Made by a program: the position numbers and the translations under genes. A stretch of DNA of 62,000 nt from Zygnema cylindricum. Lineage: Eukaryota > Streptophyta > Zygnematophyceae > Zygnematales > Zygnemataceae. Location: NCBI GenBank assembly GCA_037447655.1, contig JBBHKE010002999.1, forward strand, positions 1-62,000. Direction: 5' to 3'. Below are positions 22,800-31,472 of this stretch, piece by piece (position 1 is the stretch's first letter; every line of letters starts with the position of its first letter). A model generated the notes under the pieces. The model had not been told where the DNA came from and did not search any database. It was given only the letters and a program-made list of their open reading frames with translations.

Positions 22800-23356
22800 T
22801 GTATCACAATCATTTGAACCATAATGTGATTGAATGATCAGAGGAATCTCTCACATCGACAACTCGCATCGACAAACAGATAGGACTTAGCGCAGGTACT
22901 CAAATGGTAGACACTAGATAAATCACAAAGCAGTAATAGAAATTAAGAGAAGTAAGGAGAGGATAAAATCATTTCGGCAAAAGAATATTTAAAAATAGTT
23001 GCAATTCAGCTATATAAGAGAAAGGCTGGTCAACAGTCCCTTAGCGAAAGCGACGGTGAGCCCCCAAAGAGATTTAAATGAATTCCAGACACTTATAACC
23101 CCTAACCTCAATTGAGACTAAAGTTGAGTTCTTCAACTAGTTTCTAATCTAACTGTACATTGAATGTAATGATGGGATATTCTCAATGAAGTGTACACCC
23201 TTGTATTCTCACTAAAATAAGTGATTAACAAAGTGTTGTCTTCTAAAAGCTTGTACTATGAGCCTTAATAAAATGCTTGCTTTGCATGCTCATTTATCCC
23301 CTTCTCAATGCAGCTCACCATAAGCTGTCGCTCGCCGGATTTTGTATTTCCATACA
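22800..23356 (+). repeat. Possible solo LTR
   Basis: The stretch starts TGTAT and ends ATACA. It has a TATA-like GCTATATAAGAG near 23010 and an AATAAA in CCTTAATAAAATGCTTGC near 23265, the promoter and polyadenylation order of an LTR. I see no target duplication and no second copy, so boundaries are tentative. Confidence 0.35.
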
Positions 23357-23691
23357 CATAAAGATTCACGGAATCGTCGATTCGAAACCATACATATCAT
23401 TTCAATGCGTCACTTGAAATCGATCCCGTTTGGCAGTATACATACATTGGCCAAAATAGTCACTTTCGAACAAACCAGACGGAAGCCTACATTGAGTTAG
23501 CTAAGTAAAAAGGTTTTGCTAGTGACTTTGGGAGGGAGGGTACAAAAGCTTGGGCTAAAAAGACGCCACAGTAGAAGTGGTTGTGATGGCACCAGGTAGA
23601 GGTTATTACCTTTATTTTGTTGAAGGTAACAATTAGGGTCCTTGGCGAATAACTTAGTTTAGGTCTTAGGGAATCTCAGATTAACACACCA
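23357..23691. other. Unassigned non-coding DNA
   Basis: No feature recognised. Confidence 0.4.
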
Positions 23692-23885
23692 GACTAGGAG
23701 AAGGCTATAATTGCATGGGAGGTAGAGGAGGGGGAGGATGGAAGTGGAGTTTGAGAAAGACATGGATGACCTAGATTTAGTATAGAGAGACTAGGAAGAG
23801 GCTATGATAGCATGGGAGGTAGAGGAAGGGAAGGATGGAAGTGGAGTTTGACGAACACATGGATGACCTAGATTTAGAGTAAAGA
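23692..23885. repeat. 97-bp tandem duplication
   Basis: GACTAGGAgaaGGCTAT...ATGGATGACCTAGATTTAG occurs at 23692 and again at 23789 with few differences. It is purine-rich and non-coding as far as I can see. Confidence 0.85.
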
Positions 23886-24168
23886 TACAGCAAGACCATC
23901 AATGAGTTGGGCCATTTTTTTTTGTGTAAACTAAGCCATTTTCCTCACATGAATACAAAAATGGCTATTTTTTGCTTCAATTGGAAATTTGTGATTATTT
24001 CATATTGACATACAAAAATGTTTATTTTCTGTTTTAATTTTAAATTTTTCATTATTCGATGTTGACAGGTTGTAAAGGGTCAAGCATTGGCATGGGGCAG
24101 GGAGGGCGTCGCACTAACTTGGCGCGGCGCCCTCTCGGTGCTGGCTCAACCCTAGCTCTAGCTCAATG
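23886..24168. other. Unassigned non-coding DNA
   Basis: Two related AT-rich segments ('acaaaaatggctattttttgc' ~23958 and 'acaaaaatgtttattttctg' ~24012) are followed by a short GC-rich piece at 24100-24140. No gene. Confidence 0.4.
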
Positions 24169-24386
24169 CACTGTGAAACGCTTATAGTGTTATTTTTATT
24201 TTGCGGCTTAAAACATATTTTATCCATACACCCTTGTCGGATTATAGATTTGACATTTGCGGCTGAAAGCCAAGGATTTAACCTTCGCATCGGCGGTCCC
24301 TATATGAAAATCAAACAAGTGTGTACGGAGAAAAATGTTTTAAGTGACGAAAACAAAATTAATAACACTACTATCGATACACGGTG
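24169..24386. mobile_element. CACC-type MITE, copy A
   Basis: The right end, inverted, reads CACCGTGTATCGATAGTAGTGTTA. The left end reads CACTGTGAAACGCTTATAGTGTTA. The inner TIR portion GCGGCTTAAAACATATTTT pairs with GTTTTAAGTGACG. A TA follows the right end. It shares terminal sequences with 49628-49832 and 51368-51584, a Tc1/mariner-style family with TA target sites. Confidence 0.7.
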
Positions 24387-24510
24387 TACAATACACCATG
24401 TGTCGCTATTAGAGTTAAAAAAATTTTTGCCAATTTGTGTCCCCCATTGGATCACTAAATTCAGGAAGCCTCTAGATAGCTTTTGGCTAGCCCTCTTTCA
24501 ATTTGGATCA

Positions 24511-24577
24511 CTGCTACCCAAGCAGGTAAATAGACAATCTGACTGCACCCCTGTGCAGTCTGGACTCCCTTGAGTCC
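24511..24577 (-). promoter_or_regulatory. Three-hairpin leader module of El-2 LTR
   Basis: In plus coordinates: CTGCT/AGCAG (24511-24525), GACTGCAC/GTGCAGTC (24541-24560) and GGACTC/GAGTCC (24562-24577), all perfect. On the transcribed strand the loops are TGGGT, AGGG and AAGG. The first hairpin starts 73 nt after the TATA box, so it should lie in the 5' leader of the RNA. Confidence 0.7.
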
Positions 24578-25151
24578 ACAGCAAAAAGAATCACAGAAAA
24601 TGCCCAACCAGGCAATTAACTTTCAAGTGGCAAAGATGCTAATATTTATACAGGCTTGTTGGGAGAGAGGCGGCTACCTCCTCAATCCTCTAAGTTCTAA
24701 ACCCCTCTCTCAACCCCTATCTACTGATGTACAAACCAATCAGAAGACTGTTCAATACAAAAAGGTACTACGACCGATGTACTTTCTGTACGGCTGGTGT
24801 ATGACAAGGCCATGGAGGGAACGTCTATCTCCTTCAAACTTGTCCTTATGCTCCCCGGGATTCCCCCTTCCCAATGATATCTTGCCACGTGTCAACAGGT
24901 CATGTCACGTCCGAAAACCGCCAAGAGTACCATTCCGAGATCCCGGCGATGATGCGGGCCGTCGGATCCAAACCAGCTTTTCATGTTCGCCGTCGAAAAT
25001 AACAAATGTCCAGTACATTTGTTTCGTGCGTACTAAAACCTAACTAGTTCCTATGTCCTTAATTTGGTATTATGTTAATCGGATTTATGATGTAGCTAAT
25101 GTTTAAATGGCTATCAAACCCTATGTATCCAAACGGACTACTACGACAGAC

Positions 25152-25221
25152 TGGTAAGAGCTGACGGCTACGCCTCCCTCTGCCGATCGGAGGTTCGAGT
25201 CTTGCCGGACTCAACCTTTTT
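25152..25221 (+). other. Antisense tRNA-like module in El-2 LTR
   Basis: A-box-like TGGTAAGAGCTGACGG (25152-25167) and B-box GGTTCGAGTCT (25192-25202) lie 40 nt apart on the strand opposite to El-2. A T5 run at 25217-25221 could stop RNA polymerase III. It does not fold into a full cloverleaf. Confidence 0.55.
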
Positions 25222-25278
25222 GTTGAGAGTGACTTAGGTCACTCTTTAGTCCTACTTATGAAGCTGAGGCAGCCATGG

Positions 25279-25344
25279 CTCCACCGCCCTCTCTCTCCTT
25301 CAGTGACTACAACAAGTATGGGGGTTTAGAGAGAGAAGGTGGAG
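25279..25344 (-). promoter_or_regulatory. U3 hairpin of El-2 LTR
   Basis: CTCCACC and GAGAGAGA-type arms pair with TCTCTCTC and GGTGGAG around the loop sequence that on the minus strand reads ATACTTGTTGTAGTCACTGA. The same loop with different but complementary arms is present in the El-3, El-4 and solo LTRs. Confidence 0.65.
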
Positions 25345-25427
25345 GCAGACTGCCTGTGCTTTTCTTTTAGCTATTTTAGCTAATTAAGACCTAGAAAATA
25401 CCTCCCCTAAATCTAGTGATTTCAACA

Positions 25428-25440
25428 CTCCCTTTATTTT
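25428..25440 (-). promoter_or_regulatory. Polypurine tract of El-2
   Basis: The minus strand reads AAAATAAAGGGAG directly before the LTR start, five nucleotides after the pol stop codon. Confidence 0.75.
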
Positions 25441-25445
25441 CTAGT

Positions 25446-27008
25446 CTAATTTAGTTTCTCTTTTAATCCACACTTTTCTCTATGGTATTTTAACTTGGGA
25501 GAGGGCACAGGTTTTGTCATCATATCAGCCACCATTTCCCCATCACCCCTATGCACCAAATTCACAATTTTGTTTTCCACCTTTTCCCTCACAAAACTCA
25601 GTATTATGTCCATGTGTTTCGCTTTAAAATGGTGTTTTGGATTGGTTGCAATTGCAATTGCAGCCTGGTTATCACAAAACACTTCATGGACTCCCTTCTT
25701 GATATACCCTAGTTCTTGCAATAAAGACTTGACCCACATTAGCTCTTTCACAACAGAACAAGAAGCCATGTACTCAGCCTCCATAGTGGACAGAGCAACA
25801 ACCTTTTGTTGCTTGCTACTCCAACAGCAAGCACCCTCCCCCACATATAACACATACCCAGAAGTACATCTTCTCATAGGTGCATCCCCATAACTGGCAT
25901 CACTCCAAGTAGTGATGTCAGTGTGCTCCCCTCCCAAATGCAACCATAAATCCCTAGTTCTCACCAGGTATCTCATAACTCTCTTGGCTGCCTCCCAATC
26001 TCTCTTCCTAGGATCATAAAGACTCCTACTGAGGGCTCCAACTGTTGTTGCTATGTCCGGTGTGGTACATTTCATAAAGTAGATTAAACTTCCTACAACC
26101 TGTCTGTACGGAATAGACTTCATAAATTGTCCCTCTTTTGGACTCATCTGATCATCTAGTATCATCACTCCTCCTTCTACACTCCCATCACTTACTATTT
26201 TCAAGTCCATGGGAGTGGTACAATTGTTTGCCTTTTCCATCTGAAATTTCTCAAGCATGTTTTCCATAGCTTCTTTTTGAGTAAGTCTGATTATCCTTTT
26301 CCCCCTATCTCTTTCCATTTGAATTCCCAAAATGAATTTAGACTCCCCTAAATCCTTCATGTCAAATCTGCTTCTAAGATCTTTCTTTAGCTTATTGATC
26401 TTTTCCATAGACTTACTTAACACCAGCAAATCATCCACATAAATTGCAATAAAGATCACACCATTCTCATTCTCAAACATATAAATAGAATGGTCAGAAC
26501 TGATCCTAATATATCCCTGATCTGTGAGAAACTCATCTAGTTTCTTGTTCCATTGTCGGGGAGCCTGCTTCAGTTCATATAAAGACTTTATGAGCCAGCA
26601 GACTTTGCTCTCCTCTCCTTCCTCTACAAAACCCTCTGGCTGCCGCATGAAGCTTTCTTCCTCTAGTTCACCGTTGAGGAAGGCGGTCTTGATATCCATC
26701 TGGTGAATTTCCATGTCTTCCGCTGCTGCTAGACTAAGGAGAATCCTTACAGATGGGAACCGAACCACAGGAGCAAAAGTCTCATCATAATCTATCCCTT
26801 CTTTTTGGGTGAACCCCTTTGCTACTAACCGAGCCTTATATCTCTCAACGGTATTATCTGGGTTCAGCTTCAGTTTAAATACCAATTTGCACCCGATAGG
26901 TCTTCTGTCTGGAGGAGAGTTCACTAGCTCCCAAGTATTCACTTCCATGATGGAAGCCATCTCATCATTTATGGCTCTGACCCATCGATCTTTTTCCGGA
27001 CTGTCCAT
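25446..27008 (-). CDS. El-2 reverse transcriptase and RNase H
   Basis: A 520-residue uninterrupted frame, the best-kept pol segment in the window. RT motif A Asp is in HQMDIKTAFLNG (residue ~105) and the YVDD box at ~190-193. The connection domain has YRQVVGSLIYFMKCTTPD. RNase H has WSDASYGD (~370), MEAEYMAS (~410) and DNQAAI (~446), then KHMDI and ADMMTKPVPSPK, the copia C-terminus. It is the C-terminal part of a copia polyprotein, not a separate gene: a one-base shift near 27045 separates it from the integrase frame. It ends six bases before the polypurine tract. Confidence 0.9.
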   Translation of the reverse strand: MDSPEKDRWVRAINDEMASIMEVNTWELVNSPPDRRPIGCKLVFKLKLNPDNTVERYKARLVAKGFTQKEGIDYDETFAPVVRFPSVRILLSLAAAEDMEIHQMDIKTAFLNGELEEESFMRQPEGFVEEGEESKVCWLIKSLYELKQAPRQWNKKLDEFLTDQGYIRISSDHSIYMFENENGVIFIAIYVDDLLVLSKSMEKINKLKKDLRSRFDMKDLGESKFILGIQMERDRGKRIIRLTQKEAMENMLEKFQMEKANNCTTPMDLKIVSDGSVEGGVMILDDQMSPKEGQFMKSIPYRQVVGSLIYFMKCTTPDIATTVGALSRSLYDPRKRDWEAAKRVMRYLVRTRDLWLHLGGEHTDITTWSDASYGDAPMRRCTSGYVLYVGEGACCWSSKQQKVVALSTMEAEYMASCSVVKELMWVKSLLQELGYIKKGVHEVFCDNQAAIAIATNPKHHFKAKHMDIILSFVREKVENKIVNLVHRGDGEMVADMMTKPVPSPKLKYHREKCGLKEKLN

Positions 27009-27618
27009 TGCCTCCGAGTATGACTGAGGCTCATCTGGGTGAGAGGCAATGTTACCTTGTGAGCAGCTTGTTTATCTTGTATTCTTTTGCTGCTCCTCCG
27101 TCCTCCCTCGAAGTCTGAAGTTGGAATGGAGCGAAGTCTTGGATTCCTCTGCACTGTCTCATCAGCTCCCCTATCCATGAAATCCGGTGTTGGCTCCTCT
27201 TCCTTTCTCTCTTCAGAGTGTGTAGGAATATGAGGAGATTCCCGTATATCTACCCCATCTTGGATCTCCCCTGAATCTGCAATCACGTTTTCACTTGTGT
27301 CCTTTCTGGAAAGACTAAAGTCATCCTCACTCTCGGACTCAAAACTGATTCTGATTTTCTTAGTGTATTTGAAGAGATCAAATGACTTTCCTTCATCCAA
27401 GACAACTAGGTGCTTTACTAGGATGATATCTTGTTTAGCTAACTCATAGACTCTATATCCCTTTACATCCTCATCATATCCCACAAAATATCCCGGTTTT
27501 CCTTTAGCGTCTAGTTTCCAGTTTTTCTTATTTGTATCAAGACTATAAACTTGGCTACCGAATACTATCAAGTGAGAGATATCCGGTTTCCTTCCAACCC
27601 ATCTCTCATAAGGTGTCA
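26969..27618 (-). pseudogene. El-2 integrase C-terminus and linker (partial)
   Basis: The frame encodes TPYERWVGRKPDISHLIVFGSQVYSLDT, GKPGYFVGYDEDVKGYRVYELAKQDIILVKHLVV and an acidic linker ending RRSSKRIQDKQAAHKVT. It matches El-3 33650-34210 and El-4. It then slips out of frame just before the expected SHPDEPQSYSEA. The upstream end is lost at the assembly gap, so the integrase core, protease and gag of El-2 are not visible. Confidence 0.85.
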
Positions 27619-27628
27619 NNNNNNNNNN
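27619..27628. other. Assembly gap (10 Ns)
   Basis: Ten Ns interrupt El-2. Sequence on the two sides belongs to different elements, so the real gap length and content are unknown. Confidence 1.
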
Positions 27629-28067
27629 GTAATTGCTTTGTCGATTAATTGTCGTCTGATTGGTTTTACTCGTTAAAGACGTACATGCGCTTAGACTTGG
27701 CACATTTTATACAAAACTAGCCTGCCGGCCGTAATTTCGGCGGTTCAGATTCGCGTACATGCAGAAATTGCTCATTTTGGTTAGTCTGCTGTTAATTAGC
27801 TGTTTCGTTAATGTTTATATATTTATGAAACCCGTCACGTGTATCGTTTCGTAACGCCTTAATGGTTAAGGCGTTAGGCTATAAAGAGTCTAGATGTCTC
27901 AGGTTCAATTCTAGACCTAGGCATCATTTTATGCAAAATACCCTTATCTGCAAAAACTGCCACTTTCTAAATATGGCGGCAGCCATGGCGCGCCTTTGAT
28001 CCTCACTCTCTTTCTTTAAAACAAAACTAAAATAGGGAAGTGAACTATTAATTACCTCTTTTCAACA
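27629..28067 (-). repeat. El-5-type LTR fragment
   Basis: On the minus strand it starts TGTTGAAAAGAGGTAATTAATAG at 28067, like the El-5 3' LTR at 48599. It follows that LTR for about 340 bp, including GGCGCGCCATGGC and the antisense tRNA-like part, before diverging near 27730. The remainder to the gap is unassigned. Confidence 0.8.
27863..27912 (+). other. Antisense tRNA-like module in LTR fragment
   Basis: A-box TGGTTAAGGCG (27863-27873) and B-box GGTTCAATTCT (27902-27912) lie on the strand opposite to the LTR. The A-box sits in a perfect 10-bp hairpin AACGCCTTAA/TTAAGGCGTT. Confidence 0.5.
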
Positions 28068-28078
28068 CCACCTCACTT

Positions 28079-28257
28079 ATTTTGCAGACCCTCCAGCCTG
28101 TTCCTCTGCCTGTCATGTGTTCTCCGTACCCTACCTCCTGTTGGTGTGTGAACGCTGTAACCAGGGGTGGCATGACTGCTGCCTACCTCTGAATTCGGAG
28201 CCCTGCTCTCACCCCGCAAATCCGTGGTTCTGTGGGGACTGCGAGTTTGGCGGCTAA
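28079..28257 (+). pseudogene. PHD-finger-like fragment
   Basis: The frame ends YLLLVCERCNQGWHDCCLPL, then a spacer and PWFCGDCEFGG and a stop at 28255. C-x2-C, H-x2-C and the final WFC-x2-C fit the second half of a C4HC3 PHD finger. The first cysteine pair reads CSSAC, one residue too long, so the finger may be damaged or preceded by an intron junction (TTGCAG at 28082). It abuts an inserted LTR at 28067. PHD fingers occur at the end of some retroelement polyproteins and in chromatin proteins; the gypsy-like LTR downstream favours the former. Confidence 0.55.
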
Positions 28258-28440
28258 TCTGTCTAATCCTCTTAGTCACGTGGGACTAAGAGGGGGGAGG
28301 GAAATCTGGGAAGGGGGGTACAGGGTACTTTTCTTTTCCACTCCATTCGTCCTTACTCTGTATGCATATCCCTGGGGGGGGGTAATGAACACAAATGGGC
28401 ATTATCACGGATCCAAGGGAGCATCAGCATCTGGGGTGGA

Positions 28441-28791
28441 TTGCGGGTTTCTCATGCACACCTCCTTGGACATATAACCTGGACCTCCCAGTTACCAGGC
28501 ACGCTCGACAAAGCCGAGGAACCCGAAGTTGCCCAGCCCCCGGCACCAGAAGAACTTGCGCAGGCAGCCATTCCGCCGCAACCCGAGGCACCAGCGGAGG
28601 CACCGGAGGAAGGGGAGGACCGGGTTCGGGAGCGAATCACTCGGAGACGCTTGGCAGCAGCGGACCACCATATTGCGCTGTTGGAGACTCGTTGTGAGCA
28701 GCTTCAACACCAACTTGACACCCTACGACAGGAATTCGAGGAGTACCATGGGGAGACATACGGCATGCTCCGGAAATTACAATTTCATTGA
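28441..28791 (+). CDS. Pro/Ala-rich and coiled-coil ORF
   Basis: 116 codons. The first third is of unclear coding status. Then follow a Pro/Glu/Ala-rich segment (EEPEVAQPPAPEEL...) and a heptad-like C-terminus (RLAAADHHIALLETRCEQL then QHQLDTLRQEFEEYH). It ends 45 nt before an LTR, so it is probably the last coding part of the same element as the PHD-like fragment. The GC-rich codon use differs from the copia genes around it. Confidence 0.5.
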   Translation: MRVSHAHLLGHITWTSQLPGTLDKAEEPEVAQPPAPEELAQAAIPPQPEAPAEAPEEGEDRVRERITRRRLAAADHHIALLETRCEQLQHQLDTLRQEFEEYHGETYGMLRKLQFH

Positions 28792-28835
28792 TGAAACAAA
28801 GTTCAGCGGGACGCTGAATCCTTAGTGGGAGGCAC

Positions 28836-29330
28836 TGTAACAGGGTTACAAGGTTGGGAACTTAATGGCTAGAAACTCGGCTGCTATAGTTGCGGTTGCA
28901 GAGCAGCGCATCTGCGATTCTAGATCAGCGCAACATAGCAGCATAGCAACTTAGTAGAATAATGTAGCGCAGCATAGCAACGCAGCGTAGCAGTATAGCA
29001 ACGCCGCAAAATGTATATTTTACCGTATAGTTCTGGAAGGATATTGTGGATAGATCTCGATTGACCGCGAAGGTCCACATGTACAATTGTACAGTATTGG
29101 GTTGACTAGCAGTTAGTGTGTTAAAATAGTGAGACAGACGTAGTACGAGAGAGAATCTTTAAGTAGACCTTCGCAGCGAGCGTTGAATATTGTAATCCTC
29201 TCTTGAGTAATAAAGCGCAACCTTGTCTGTTACTGCTGTGTCCGCCTGCTGTTGCTACGGGAAGATCCTTGAAGCTTTTCGCTCTGCATTGTGGTGGATT
29301 GTGGTGCTTACTAATATTGTGCCTTTTACA
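28836..29330 (+). repeat. Probable Ty3/gypsy-type LTR (495 bp)
   Basis: It starts TGTAACAGGG after a GTGGGAGGCAC purine tract and ends CCTTTTACA. An AATAAA at 29209-29214 sits about 120 nt from the end, a typical R-region position. Repeated 'gcagcatagcaac' phrases fill 28900-29010. No second LTR or target duplication was found, so it is a 3' LTR of a truncated element. Superfamily assignment is inferred from LTR style only. Confidence 0.6.
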
Positions 29331-29690
29331 AAGTCCGTTCCATTGTGTCGGGCCAGTAACAAACCTTCCTCAATTATGATTGGCGCCACGTAGGTTAGAG
29401 TCCAGATTCTAAAATTCTTGAAAAAAAATCTACAAACGGATTATATGTGTGAAATTTCTTTACCACAGCAGGTAATTAATGATTCGTACATAAAGTTTTC
29501 GGCTAGATTTTGATTTTGAAAATGGAAATCAAAATTTCGAAACAAAATGGCAAAAAGACGCGAAAAACTTTCAAGGTCGCGGCAAACTTTGAATGTCGGT
29601 GGATGTCAGACGGAGCGTGCGAGGATATTTCACCTGACCTGCATTTAACATGGCAGGAGGCACATGGCATGTACAATGTGCACGTCTGTG
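29331..29690 (+). repeat. 0.35 kb direct repeat, copy 1
   Basis: Starts AAGTCCGTTCCATTGTGTCG and matches 30133-30485 at roughly 90%. A 77-codon ORF (29510-29743) is open in this copy but not kept in the second copy, so I do not call a gene. Confidence 0.85.
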
Positions 29691-29760
29691 ATCGCTTGTA
29701 CAACGTAGATTTTTTTTTTCCTATTCACGTGTACCACTGGTAATGAATGGCAAGCATCTA

Positions 29761-29800
29761 GTGGGCCCCGCCTCTCCTCGCGAGGAGAGTAGGGGCCCAC
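29761..29800. repeat. 40-bp near-perfect palindrome
   Basis: GTGGGCCCC and CTCTCCTCG arms face CGAGGAGAG and GGGGCCCAC, with only two mismatched pairs. It would form a strong cruciform or hairpin. Confidence 0.9.
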
Positions 29801-29813
29801 TGGATGATGTGGG

Positions 29814-29890
29814 CGATTGCTTTGCGGATCTCAAAAAGTGAAACATCCATGCTCGATTGCTTTGTGGATCTCAAAAAGTGAAACATCCAA
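29814..29890. repeat. 40-bp tandem repeat, two copies
   Basis: CGATTGCTTTGYGGATCTCA then AAAAGTGAAACATCCA occurs at 29814 and 29854. Confidence 0.9.
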
Positions 29891-30034
29891 GGGTCAGGAA
29901 TTACGCCTACATCATTGGAGATTCCTGACAGCTTTCCAATAACAATGTTTCGTCCGACAAAAAAAAATATGGTACGGCTCTGTACGGCGCTGTACGAAGA
30001 CGTACGACGTCCAGTAATAAACCACACTTTTCGT

Positions 30035-30071
30035 CTAATGGAAGCTCACCCTTAGGGTGAAGTTCCATTAG
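30035..30071. repeat. 37-bp palindrome
   Basis: CTAATGGAA...TCACCCT / AGGGTGA...TTCCATTAG. It may mark the ends of two abutting repeat elements. Confidence 0.8.
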
Positions 30072-30132
30072 GCAGTTTCATTAGGCAGTCCTTGTAAATG
30101 AACTGCTAAGTCTACTGGCAGCGTTTACTGGA

Positions 30133-30485
30133 AGTCCGTTCCATTGTGTCGGGCCAGTAACAAACCTTCCTCAATGATGATTGGCGCCACATAGGTTAGA
30201 GTCTAGATTCTAAAAATCTTGAAAAAAATCTACAAGCGGAATATATGTGTGAAATTTCTGTACCAGCAGAGGTAACTAGTGATTCATACATAAAGTTTTC
30301 GGCTAGATTTTGATTTTGAAAATGGAAATCAAAATTTCGAAACAGAGTGGCAAAAAGACGCAAAAAAATTTGAAGGTCGCGACAAACTTTGAATGTCGGT
30401 GGATGTCAGTCGCAGCGTGCGATGATATTTTCACTTGACCTCCATTCAACATGGTAGGAGGCACATGGCATGTACGACATGCACG
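30133..30485 (+). repeat. 0.35 kb direct repeat, copy 2
   Basis: Second copy of 29331-29690. It is cut by the El-3 LTR at 30489, so El-3 inserted into it. Confidence 0.85.
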
Positions 30486-30567
30486 CATTGTTGAAATAAG
30501 TAGTTTTTGTATTTTCTAGTTTAAAATAAATTTGCGGAAACATATATAAGAAATGATGGCAGCCTGC

Positions 30568-30634
30568 CTCCATCTCTTCTCTCTCTCCCCCATACTTGTT
30601 GTAGTCACTGAAAGAGAGAGAGAGAGCGATGGAG
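30568..30634 (+). promoter_or_regulatory. U3 hairpin of El-3 LTR
   Basis: CTCCATC and CTCTCTCT arms pair with AGAGAGAG and GATGGAG around CATACTTGTTGTAGTCACTG. The outer arms differ from El-2 (CTCCACC/GGTGGAG) in a base-pair-preserving way. Confidence 0.65.
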
Positions 30635-30704
30635 CCATGGCTGCCTCAGCTCCATATGAAGGACTAAAGAGTGACTTAAGTCACTCTCAACAAAAGGTTG
30701 AGTG

Positions 30705-30762
30705 CGGCAGGACTCGAACCCCCGACCGGTAGAGCGCGGCGTAGCCGTTAGCTCTAACCAGT
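30705..30762 (-). other. Antisense tRNA-like module in El-3 LTR
   Basis: On the minus strand, A-box TGGTTAGAGCT (30760-30750) and B-box GGTTCGAGTCC (30720-30710). Followed by CAACCTTTT. Same order and orientation relative to the element as in the other LTRs. Confidence 0.55.
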
Positions 30763-31271
30763 CTGTTGTAGAAGTCCGTTAGATTATATATGGTTTCATT
30801 CATATATAAACTGTTGTATAGTACCGAAATGATCTAACTAGAATATGAAACGAAAGGAACATAGAACTTGTTAAGGTTTAGTGCGAAACGTCATTTCGCA
30901 CGAAACAAATGAAACAGACACTTTTAACGGTCGACATTTAATGTCGGATTTAATCCGACGGCGCACGTCGTCACCGAGATTGCGGAATGGTCACTTTGGA
31001 TTTTATGGACGTGGCATGACGTGGCGCCGCGTGGAAGGATGACATTCGGTCGCGGGAATTCCGGAGGAAATACGGACAAGTGAAAAAATGACACGCGTCC
31101 ACTCAAGAGCCTTGTCGTACACCGGCCGTACAGAAAGTACATCGGCCATAGTACCTTTCTGTACTTTACAGTAATACGATTGGTTCGTACTTTAGTAGAT
31201 AGGGGTTGTGAGAGGGATTTAGGACTTAGGAAATATTTGGTAGACAGACACTTCTCTCTAAGAGAGCTTTG

Positions 31272-31279
31272 TATAAATT
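31272..31279 (+). promoter_or_regulatory. TATA box of El-3
   Basis: TATAAATT, 71 nt before the first leader hairpin. The TATA-to-hairpin distance is also 71 nt in the solo LTR and the El-5 LTR, which supports a transcript start near 31300. Confidence 0.7.
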
Positions 31280-31342
31280 GGCATTTTTGCGGGCTCATAA
31301 CTTATCGCCTGGTTGGCCGTTTTCAGTGATTCTTTTTGCTAC

Positions 31343-31405
31343 GGACTCAGGGGAGTCCAAGCTACACAGGGGTGCAGTCAAATTCTCAGTTTGCCTTCTT
31401 GGGCA
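31343..31405 (+). promoter_or_regulatory. Three-hairpin leader module of El-3 LTR
   Basis: Hairpin A GGACTC-AGGG-GAGTCC (31343-31358), B CTACAC-AGGG-GTGCAG with one A-C mismatch (31362-31377), C TGCC/GGCA (31392-31405). Confidence 0.7.
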
Positions 31406-31472
31406 GAAGTGGTTGTGGCTTAAAGTGGGTTAGTTAAATACTATCTAGAGGCTTCCTGTATTCTGTAGTCCA

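Larger units (their letters stand above)
24428..25427 (-). repeat. El-2 3' LTR (1000 bp)
   Basis: On the minus strand it starts TGTTGAAATCACTAG directly after the polypurine tract and ends ATGGGGGACACAAATTGGCA. The end includes the ATG where gag begins in the related elements. It contains a TATAAATA box (24643-24650), three AGGG-type hairpins (24511-24577), the U3 hairpin (25279-25344) and an antisense tRNA-like module (25152-25221). It resembles the El-3 5' LTR in order and motifs but is clearly diverged from it. Confidence 0.85.

Noticed and set aside
28073-28279. ORF on the minus strand opposite the PHD-like fragment
   Set aside because: The plus-strand frame shows the ordered Cys/His pattern; the opposite frame shows none.
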